From: SAR324 cluster bacterium
GTDB taxonomy: Bacteria; SAR324; JACQKK01
Length of the DNA: 11,985 nt
Direction of reading: 5' to 3'
Assembly: GCA_027296185.1 (NCBI GenBank)
Contig: JAPUJL010000273.1
Location: 1-11,985, forward strand
The notes under the pieces were generated by a model. It saw only the letters and a list, made by a program, of their open reading frames with translations, had not been told where the DNA came from and did no database searches. Position numbers and translations under genes: made by a program. Positions 6,511-11,985 of the stretch are shown piece after piece. Position 1 is the stretch's first letter; each line of letters opens with the position of its first letter.

Positions 6511-8319
6511 ATGGAGCGGGAATTTATCGCGGTGCTCGACTTCGGCAGTCAATACGCTCACCTCATCGCCAAGCGCGTCCGCCATCTGGGCGTGTACACG
6601 GAAATCTTTCCTCCCTCCACGGATTTGGAGCCCCTGCGGCGCGCCAAGGGGGTTATCCTCTCCGGCGGTCCCCAGTCGGTCTTCGGCGAAAGCCCCGTCC
6701 CGTTCAACCCGGCGGTGCTCGAGCTCGAACTTCCCATCCTGGGTTTGTGTTACGGGCATCAGCTGCTCAGTCAACTGATGGGCGGGGAGGTGCGCAATCT
6801 GGGCCGCGGCGAATACGGCAAGACGGCCCTGCGCCGGGTGGAAGGCGCGGAGGCACCGTTGCTCGATGGAATGCCCGAAGAGACGACCGTGTGGATGAGC
6901 CACGGCGATACGGTGCTGGCGCCGCCGCCCGGCTTCAACGTGCTGGCGCACACGGAGCTCTGCCCGGTAGCGGCCATGGCTCATGAGCGGCGGCCGATCT
7001 TCAGCCTCCAGTTTCATCCCGAGGTCACCGACACCCCCGAGGGGGGGCTTTTGCTGGCCAACTTCGTGAAAATCACCGGCGCCGCCCGGCAGTGGAACAT
7101 GACGGCGTTCATGGAACGGGCGCTGGCCGATTGCCAGGCCCAACTGGGTGACCGAAACGTGCTGATGTTCCTCAGCGGCGGGGTCGATTCCACCGTGGCC
7201 TTCACGCTCCTCACGCGGGCGCTGGGTGCCGGGCGCGTGCGGGGGCTGTTCATCGACAACGGCTTCATGCGCAAGGACGAGCCGGAGCAGGTGATGGAGG
7301 GCTATCGCCGGCTGGGGCTGGACAACGTGCGGGCCGTCGACGCCTCGGGGGAGTTTCTCCGGGCCATTGCGGGGCGGGTCGAGCCCCAGGACAAGCGCAA
7401 GGCGGTGGGCGAGACGTTCATCCGGGTGCGCAACCGTTACCTCGCCGAGATGAGTCTGGACCCCGCCCATTGGTTGCTGGGCCAGGGGACGCTCTACCCG
7501 GACATCATCGAATCGGGCGGCACCGACCATGCCGAGGTGATCAAGTCCCACCACAACCGGGTGCAAGGGGTGCAAGACCTCATCGCCGCGGGGCACGTGG
7601 TCGAGCCGCTCAAGGAGCTCTACAAGGACGAGGTGCGGCAGCTGGGCGAGGTGCTGGACCTGCCGGAAGCGCTGGTGTGGCGCCATCCCTTTCCCGGTCC
7701 GGGCCTTTCCATCAACGTGCTCTGCTCCGCGGATGGCGAGCCCTTGACCGGGCTGGATGGGCTGCGCATGGCCGTGGCGGAGCGGCTGAAGGATTCGCCC
7801 TTCCGCGGCGATGTGCTGCCCGTGCGTTCGGTGGGGGTGCAGGGGGATCGGCGAACCTACGCGCCCCCCGCTGTCTTGATCGGGCCCCGTGACTGGCGGC
7901 TGCTGGAGGAATGCTCCGTCGCCCTGACCAACGGCATCCGGGAGATCAACCGGGTGGTGACCCTGCTGGCTCCGGATGAGCTCCCGCCCCTCGTGGCCCA
8001 CGCCGCCTATTGCACCGCCGAGCGGCTCGCGCTGCTGGCGGAGGCCGATGCCCGGGTCACCCAGGCCCTGGAGCGCCGGGGGCTGATGCGGGAGATCTTC
8101 CAGTTGCTCGTGATCCTGCTGCCCCTCTCGGAAAGCGAGGCGGGCGAGTGCCTGGTGCTGCGCCCGGTGGTCTCCGAGGATGTGATGACCGCCCGCTTCG
8201 CCGAACTGCCCTGGGACCTGGTGGAGCCGGTGAGCCGGGAGTTGATGGGATTGCCGGGGGTGCGCGCGGTGTTCTACGATGTGACTCACAAGCCCCCCGC
8301 TACCTTCGGTTGGGAATAA
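6511..8319 (+). CDS. guaA: GMP synthase (glutamine-hydrolysing), long form
   Basis: A 602-aa cytoplasmic enzyme converting XMP + ATP + glutamine to GMP, the last step of guanine nucleotide synthesis. Residues 1 to about 190 are the class I glutamine amidotransferase domain: DFGSQYAHLIAKRVR, LSGGPQSVF, the nucleophile C80 in GLCYGHQ, and the H169/E171 pair in FHPEV. The ATP pyrophosphatase domain follows, with the PP-loop SGGVDST at 222-228, then GQGTLYPDIIES and HPFPGPGL. The dimerisation domain ends in YDVTHKPPATFGWE, close to the usual KPPgTiEWE terminus. It is about 75 residues longer than E. coli GuaA (525 aa). The extra length is in the C-terminal domain, where LPVRSVGVQGDRRTYA and INRVVTLL match the layout of the long enzymes known from eukaryotes (human GMPS 693 aa). 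All catalytic residues are present. The start ATG has AGGAG 11 bases upstream. Confidence 0.95.
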   Translation: MEREFIAVLDFGSQYAHLIAKRVRHLGVYTEIFPPSTDLEPLRRAKGVILSGGPQSVFGESPVPFNPAVLELELPILGLCYGHQLLSQLMGGEVRNLGRGEYGKTALRRVEGAEAPLLDGMPEETTVWMSHGDTVLAPPPGFNVLAHTELCPVAAMAHERRPIFSLQFHPEVTDTPEGGLLLANFVKITGAARQWNMTAFMERALADCQAQLGDRNVLMFLSGGVDSTVAFTLLTRALGAGRVRGLFIDNGFMRKDEPEQVMEGYRRLGLDNVRAVDASGEFLRAIAGRVEPQDKRKAVGETFIRVRNRYLAEMSLDPAHWLLGQGTLYPDIIESGGTDHAEVIKSHHNRVQGVQDLIAAGHVVEPLKELYKDEVRQLGEVLDLPEALVWRHPFPGPGLSINVLCSADGEPLTGLDGLRMAVAERLKDSPFRGDVLPVRSVGVQGDRRTYAPPAVLIGPRDWRLLEECSVALTNGIREINRVVTLLAPDELPPLVAHAAYCTAERLALLAEADARVTQALERRGLMREIFQLLVILLPLSESEAGECLVLRPVVSEDVMTARFAELPWDLVEPVSRELMGLPGVRAVFYDVTHKPPATFGWE

Positions 8320-8329
8320 TCGGCGCTCC

Positions 8330-8722
8330 TTCCGCCGGGTCGCCGAGTCCGCGGCGCACAGGGCCTCGCTGATCGAGGACATCTCGGCCCCGTTGAGCGT
8401 GACGATCGTCGCACAGCCGCCGGTGCATGCGGAGTTGAACTCCGCGGCACGGTCCGCGCTCAACGGTCTACGCAGCAGCCTCGAGGAATCGGGAGAACGG
8501 GTGGAATTGGGGGAATTGCCGGCGGTGCTGGCCGGCCCCACGCAGATGCGTCAATCGCTACAGCACCGGGTCGGGAACGCCCTCAAATTCCACCGGGCCC
8601 AGGAGCCTCCGGTGGTGCGGGTGGATTCCACGCCCCTGGAGGCCGGCGTGCCGGGGAAGGGCGCCACCTACAATGTCACCTTGCCGGTGGATGGCGGGGA
8701 GGATTCCCGCCGGAGCGCCTGA
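8330..8722 (+). pseudogene. Histidine kinase remnant (end of DHp and parts of the HATPase domain)
   Basis: One open frame directly after guaA reads like the C-terminal part of a sensor histidine kinase. AAHRASLIEDI recalls the second helix of the HisKA domain (RMqaLIdDLL). LRSSLEESGERVELGELPAVLAGPTQMRQSLQHRVGNALKFHR recalls the start of HATPase_c through the N box (PTqlrQllqNLigNAlKF). After VVRV the sequence jumps to GVPGKGATYNVTLPVDGG, the typical end of the ATPase domain. The G1, F and G2 boxes, roughly 60 residues, are missing. The phosphorylated histidine and any sensor domain are also absent, since the frame begins at the guaA stop codon. The only start available is a TTG at 8393, without a ribosome binding site. 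I read it as a decayed gene that has lost its 5' part and an internal segment. A small degenerate expressed protein is possible but less likely. Confidence 0.6.
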
Positions 8723-8747
8723 GACTCTGACCCATAGGGCTTCAGGC
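8717..8747. terminator. Stem-loop between convergent genes, weak terminator candidate
   Basis: GCCTGA (8717-8722) pairs with TCAGGC (8742-8747), with an inner CCC-ATA-GGG mini-stem. It lies between the histidine kinase remnant (plus) and the R3H gene (minus, ending at 8771). No T-tract follows on either strand, so it is at best a weak or factor-assisted terminator. Confidence 0.25.
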
Positions 8748-8770
8748 CCGCAGCCGGCGGGAGGGCCGGG

Positions 8771-9271
8771 TTACCACTCGGCGTCTTCGGGGGTCACGAT
8801 CTTCCCGTTGCGGATGCGGATCTGGCGGGCGGTGACCAGGCGGTGGTCGACCGTCTGGTGCGATTCCCGTTCCTGCCACAGCTCGATAGTGCCGTCCATC
8901 TTCAGGGCAAGGTGCAGCCCCTCCTCACCCGGATTGATGGGGAAGGTTTGCGCGCCGAAATCCATCAACCGGGGGCCGGGTCGCCCCGTGGGCGCGGCGG
9001 AATCCCCGGTGCGCACCAGGCACACACGGCGTTCCGGCTCTTCGCCGCGGGATTCGGTATCCAGCTTGTACTGGACGGCCAGCTTGTGCACCAGCCGCCG
9101 CTTGTAGGAATTCATCGGCTCCAGATCGAGTTCCGGGTCGTTGGAAGCCAGGAAGGTATTGATCCGGGTCTCGATGGATTCGACGAACTGCCGCTCTTGC
9201 CGGTCGGCCGAATCGGACGAATTGCGGCGCGGCGGTCTTTCCGGGCGTCTGCGTCGAGGAGGTCGCTCCAT
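8771..9271 (-). CDS. R3H-domain nucleic-acid-binding protein
   Basis: A 166-aa cytoplasmic protein. The first 30 residues are a very basic, disordered Arg/Pro tail (MERPPRRRRPERPPRR...). Residues about 28-88 form an R3H domain: FVESIETRINTFLAS, then the defining R58-x3-H62 in YKRRLVHKLAVQYKL, then DTESRGEEPERRVCLVRT, the usual end of the domain. R3H domains bind single-stranded DNA or RNA. The remainder (about 100-166) reads as a small beta-rich C-terminal domain (MDGTIELWQERES, QIRIRNGKIVTPEDAEW) that I do not recognise. The ATG at 9271 is chosen because it precedes the basic tail. A TTG at 9343 would add 24 residues, and neither start has a strong ribosome binding site. The gene is divergent from the DnaC-like gene, and direct repeats lie 86-134 bases upstream. 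Confidence 0.8.
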   Translation of the reverse strand: MERPPRRRRPERPPRRNSSDSADRQERQFVESIETRINTFLASNDPELDLEPMNSYKRRLVHKLAVQYKLDTESRGEEPERRVCLVRTGDSAAPTGRPGPRLMDFGAQTFPINPGEEGLHLALKMDGTIELWQERESHQTVDHRLVTARQIRIRNGKIVTPEDAEW

Positions 9272-9356
9272 AGGGATCGGTCGGGAAGTTACAGGTGAAT
9301 TCGAAAGTGGAGGGCTCGGCTGCGAGACGGATGCGCCGGGCAATGGAAACGCCCAC

Positions 9357-9405
9357 CCCGGTATTTCCGGTTATCCGCTCCGTCCCGGTATTTTCCGGTC
9401 ATCCG
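9357..9405. repeat. Two near-identical 21-22-bp direct repeats in the R3H/DnaC-like divergent region
   Basis: Copies at 9357-9377 and 9384-9405 (27-base period) share CCCGGTATTT, CCGGT and ATCCG, differing by one inserted T and one substitution. Each contains two CCGG tetramers flanking TATTT(T). They lie upstream of the R3H gene and could be paired binding sites for a regulator. I do not recognise the motif. Confidence 0.4.
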
Positions 9406-9457
9406 GCGGCTCCTTCCTCCTCGGTGGATTCCGACTCATAGTCGAAGCAAAAGAAAG

Positions 9458-9486
9458 ATGCAAACGGGAGGGATTGCTGCCATAAT
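9458..9486 (+). promoter_or_regulatory. Candidate promoter for the DnaC-like/SDR unit
   Basis: ATGCAA (9458-9463) is followed after 17 bases by CATAAT (9481-9486), a good -10 match with a poor -35. It is about 180 bases upstream of the chosen start. A perfect 7-bp hairpin (GGGGCGG, loop CGCT, CCGCCCC, 9513-9530) follows in the would-be leader. The 394-base region between the R3H and DnaC-like starts otherwise holds only the direct repeats at 9357-9405. Confidence 0.3.
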
Positions 9487-9665
9487 GGCGCCGCCCGAGC
9501 CGAGGCCCCCTGGGGGCGGCGCTCCGCCCCGTTGAGGGAGGCCCGGGGCGTCCATGCCAAGGGGTGGCCCGGGGTACCGATTGCGGCGGGCGGGAGCGGC
9601 GTGCCGGTTCCGCCGCGGCGGGGACTTGCTGGTCGAAACGGCCCAAGCCTTCACGGAGAGAAAGC

Positions 9666-10499
9666 TTGAAGCGCTCCTGCACGACCTGCGACGGAAGCGG
9701 GGTGGTGCTGACGCCCCTCGGATCGAGGGCGAATGCCGCGGTGTGCGGCTGTTTCCGCCATTGCTCATTGTGCCGGGATTCCGGGCGCCTGTTCAGCAAG
9801 GACGCCGCCCACCGGGAATTCGTCCAAATCTGCGAGTGCGAGCAGCGCCGGCAGCGGGTGCGGCTGTACAACGAGGCGGGAGTTCCGGCGAAGTTCTTCG
9901 ATGCGCGGCTCCGCGACGAGCAGAAAGACCGGCACAATGCGGACGCCTACAATACGTTCGTGTTGCATGCGAAGGATTACAGCCGCAACGACCGTGGGCT
10001 GGTGCTGATGGGGGCGCCCGGCACCGGCAAGACCCATCTGGTGGCGGCGTTCATCTACGAGTTGATCTTCCGCCACGGGATGCCGACCCTGTTTCAGGAC
10101 TTTTTCGATTTGCTGAGCCGACTGCGCTCCGGGTACTCCCGCGACGAGCCCGAGGAGGCCCTGATCGCCCCCCTGATCCAGGTGGACGTGCTCGTCGTGG
10201 ACGAGCTGGGCAAGGGGCGCAACACCCCCTGGGAGCAGACGATCCTCGATACGATCATCTCCCATCGCTACAACGACCGGAAAACGACCGTCTTCACCTC
10301 CAATTTTACCGAATCCCGCCGCACCACGCTGGTTGAGCGGGTGCGGAGCAAGGACCGCATGGACGAGGAGCGCGAGCTGCGCGAGACCCTCCGCGACCGG
10401 GTGGGCAGCCGCATCTATTCGCGGTTGAAGGAAATGTGCGACTTTATCGTCCTGGAGGGTCCGGACCGGCGGGATTTGGACGGAGCCGCGGCGGGATGA
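9666..10499 (+). CDS. DnaC/IstB-like AAA+ ATPase with cysteine-rich zinc-finger-like N-terminus
   Basis: A 277-aa protein from the TTG at 9666, preceded by GGAG (7-base spacing). A GTG at 9564 is in frame, but the 34 residues it adds look non-coding. Residues 5-58 carry eight cysteines in four pairs: CTTCDGSG (C5, C8), CGC (C27, C29), CSLC (C33, C36) and CEC (C56, C58). The CxxCxGxG piece resembles a DnaJ-type zinc finger. The AAA+ core follows: Walker A GAPGTGKTH (116-124), Walker B VLVVDELGK (D179, E180) and sensor-like TVFTSNF. GSRIYSRLKEMCDFIVLEG at the C-terminus is characteristic of DnaC/DnaI/IstB ATPases. Such proteins load the replicative helicase or assist a transposase. No transposase or other replication gene lies nearby, so a chromosomal helicase-loader-like or chaperone-like role is inference. 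Its stop overlaps the next gene's start (ATGA). Confidence 0.85.
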   Translation: MKRSCTTCDGSGVVLTPLGSRANAAVCGCFRHCSLCRDSGRLFSKDAAHREFVQICECEQRRQRVRLYNEAGVPAKFFDARLRDEQKDRHNADAYNTFVLHAKDYSRNDRGLVLMGAPGTGKTHLVAAFIYELIFRHGMPTLFQDFFDLLSRLRSGYSRDEPEEALIAPLIQVDVLVVDELGKGRNTPWEQTILDTIISHRYNDRKTTVFTSNFTESRRTTLVERVRSKDRMDEERELRETLRDRVGSRIYSRLKEMCDFIVLEGPDRRDLDGAAAG

Positions 10500-11245
10500 A
10501 CGGCGCCAGGGTGCTCATCACCGGCGCCAGCTCCGGCATCGGGCGGGCACTCGCGGTGCGGATGGCCCAGCCCGGCACGGCCCTGGGGCTGGTGGCCCGC
10601 CGCCGGGAACGGCTCGAGGAGCTGCGGGAAGAGTTGGCGGGCCGCGACGCCCGGGTGTATCTCTACGACGCGGACGTGCGCGACCGCGAGGCGATGCAGC
10701 GGGTGGCGGAGGAATTCATCTCCGCCGCGGGAGGCGTGAGCGTCGCCATTGCCAACGCCGGGGTCAGCTACCCGGACGATTTGCGCCGCGGGGATGCGGA
10801 GCAGGCCGTCGAGTTGATGGCCACCAATCTCCTGGGCGCCATCAACACCCTGCTGCCGGTCATTCCCCACATGATCGAAGCGCGGAGCGGCCACCTCGTG
10901 GCGGTGGGGTCGGTGGCGGGATTTCGCGGGCTGCCGGGCAAGGGCGCCTATTGCGCGTCCAAGAGTGCGTTGAAGACGTTGATGGATAGCTACCGCCCGA
11001 CACTGCGGCCGTATGGAATCCGCGTCACCACCATTTGCCCGGGCTTCGTGGAATCGGAGCTCACCGCCGGCAACCGGTTCCCCATGCCGTTCATCCTGAG
11101 CGCCGAGCGGGCCGCCGGGCTGATCGTGAATGCGCTGGCGAAGCACCGCCGCACCTACACGTTTCCCTGGCAAATGCGGCTCCTGGTGCCGCTGATCAAG
11201 GCCGTACCCGACCGGCTGCTGGCGCCGATCGTCCAGCGAAACTGA
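10496..11245 (+). CDS. Short-chain dehydrogenase/reductase (classical SDR, NAD(P)-dependent)
   Basis: A 249-aa soluble oxidoreductase. The Rossmann cofactor motif TGASSGIG lies at residues 9-16, NAG at 87-89, and the catalytic tetrad is N111, S139 (in VGSVAG), Y152 and K156 (YCASK). PGFVESELT follows at 182-190. ARRRERL after strand 2 has basic residues where NADP-preferring SDRs carry them, so NADP(H) is the likelier cofactor. The C-terminal part (AERAAGLIVNALAKHRRTYTFPWQMRLL...) has a hydrophobic, basic stretch that could touch a membrane; the substrate is unknown. The ATG overlaps the stop of the DnaC-like gene by four bases, indicating translational coupling. A longer frame opens upstream, but this start matches where SDR proteins normally begin, close to the TGASSGIG strand. 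Confidence 0.92.
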   Translation: MNGARVLITGASSGIGRALAVRMAQPGTALGLVARRRERLEELREELAGRDARVYLYDADVRDREAMQRVAEEFISAAGGVSVAIANAGVSYPDDLRRGDAEQAVELMATNLLGAINTLLPVIPHMIEARSGHLVAVGSVAGFRGLPGKGAYCASKSALKTLMDSYRPTLRPYGIRVTTICPGFVESELTAGNRFPMPFILSAERAAGLIVNALAKHRRTYTFPWQMRLLVPLIKAVPDRLLAPIVQRN

Positions 11246-11304
11246 ATTCCTCGCCAACCCGCCTCATCGACCGTTCCGCCGTGATCCCCTGCTTGCGTTT
11301 CCGG

Positions 11305-11985
11305 ATGTGGCCCATGCGCCCCGCGGGTTCCGTGCAGTTTTCCCGGCCCTCGCTGCCGCGGCATGGGTGGCGGCGGCCCTTGGGGGGCGTGTTGGGCGCA
11401 TTGACCTTCCTGGCGCTGGCGGCATGCGCGCCGACCTCCGGTGAGGATCAGGCATTCGATCCCCGCAAGACGACCAACACCGACTTCTCGATTCGCACGG
11501 TGGCGCTCGGGTCGCGGCCCATCACCATGGACGTGAGGGACATCGACGGCGACGGTTTGAAGGATGTGGCGGCGAGCAATCGCTTCGGTAACTCCGTCAC
11601 CGTGCTGACGAGCGGCCTCACCGTCTCGGAGACCCTGGCCGTGGGTCAGGAACCCACCGACGTGCTGTTCGGCGACTTCAACGGCGACCCCGATCTCGAT
11701 CTGGCGGTGCTGAGCGAACAGGGGACGCGCCTCACCGTGTTCCTCAACACGGGCGCGTCGTGGAGCAGCGGGACCGATTTCGACCTGGCCGGCGTATCGA
11801 CCCAGGTTTCCCTAATCGACCTCGATGGGCTCGGCGGCGCTGAGGACCTGATCGTGTCCGTCTCGGGCGCCGCATTGATGGTGGCGTTCGTCAACGACGG
11901 CGACGGCAATTTTACCCCGGTCCTCACGAGTACGGCGGACGGCCCCCAGCGCTTCGTGGTGGACCACTGGGACAGCGGCGACTTC
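11305..11985 (+). CDS. Lipoprotein with FG-GAP/VCBS-like repeats (partial, 3' end outside window)
   Basis: 227 codons, open to the right edge. The N-terminus is basic (RHGWRR) followed by a hydrophobic run and the lipobox L-A-A-C41, so the mature protein should be a lipid-anchored outer-membrane or periplasmic protein. The mature part contains beta-propeller-type calcium-binding repeats: DIDGDGLKD (D79, D81, D83, D87) intact, with degenerate copies DFNGDPDLDLAV and DLDGLGGAEDLIV and a further DGDGNF. FG-GAP/VCBS repeats form extracellular propellers that bind ligands or surfaces; the actual ligand is unknown. The start is uncertain: GTG 11281, ATG 11305 and ATG 11314 are in frame and none has a clear ribosome binding site. 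It begins 59 bases after the SDR gene. Confidence 0.75.
   Translation, partial: MWPMRPAGSVQFSRPSLPRHGWRRPLGGVLGALTFLALAACAPTSGEDQAFDPRKTTNTDFSIRTVALGSRPITMDVRDIDGDGLKDVAASNRFGNSVTVLTSGLTVSETLAVGQEPTDVLFGDFNGDPDLDLAVLSEQGTRLTVFLNTGASWSSGTDFDLAGVSTQVSLIDLDGLGGAEDLIVSVSGAALMVAFVNDGDGNFTPVLTSTADGPQRFVVDHWDSGDF

Noticed and set aside
5830..8541. Open minus-strand frame extending the 129-aa gene upstream by about 900 codons, antisense to guaA
   Set aside because: It is the antisense shadow of guaA in a GC-rich genome. The translation is rich in His, Gln, Pro and Arg and has no domain, while the guaA strand shows every catalytic motif.
9371..9937. 188-codon minus-strand frame and overlapping plus-strand frames across the DnaC-like N-terminus
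   Set aside because: Shadows of the DnaC-like gene and of non-coding GC-rich sequence, with no motifs.
1..11985. CRISPR array, integrase, transposase or restriction/defence genes
   Set aside because: No regularly spaced repeats and no catalytic motifs of such proteins were seen on either strand. The IstB-like ATPase has no IstA partner nearby.

Overview
This window is from a GC-rich bacterium with dense genes and short spacers. A CPA2-type antiporter, a PEP synthase family enzyme, a glutamine-hydrolysing GMP synthase, an R3H protein and a lipoprotein with a lipobox together suggest a Gram-negative proteobacterium. No gene here fixes the genus. I see no intact mobile element, phage gene or CRISPR array.

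Layout. 1-206 (-): start of a small exported protein. 591-2327 (-): membrane cation:proton antiporter with a C-terminal RCK-type domain. 2328-2945: a 618-base non-coding stretch holding, towards its right end, three strong hairpins and a segment that closely resembles the 3' half of a tRNA-Asp(GUC), ending 14 bases from the stop codon of the next gene. 2946-5829 (-): a probable two-gene unit, a 129-aa soluble protein of unknown function followed by a PEP synthase homologue (806 aa). 5830-6258: divergent intergenic region. 6259-8319 (+): a 78-aa acidic unknown protein and a long-form GMP synthase. 8330-8722 (+): remnant of a histidine kinase. 8771-9271 (-): R3H-domain nucleic-acid-binding protein. 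9666-11245 (+): a DnaC/IstB-like AAA+ ATPase with a cysteine-rich zinc-finger-like N-terminus, overlapping by 4 bases a short-chain dehydrogenase. 11305-11985 (+): start of a lipoprotein with FG-GAP/VCBS-like repeats, running off the window.

Most interesting point. The PEP synthase homologue keeps a normal ATP-grasp domain and an intact phospho-histidine domain. Its C-terminal PEP/pyruvate-binding barrel has lost several residues the family uses for catalysis: an Arg, the metal-binding Glu, the Asn of the SND motif and the catalytic Cys. The reading frame is open and the fold-defining sequence is preserved. This looks like an enzyme that charges a histidine from ATP and passes the phosphate to something other than pyruvate, or that has become regulatory. 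The small gene just upstream is the obvious candidate partner. The tRNA-Asp-like remnant beside the gene's 3' end is the second notable point and could mark an old integration site.

Functions are inferred from remembered family motifs. No database search or alignment was run.
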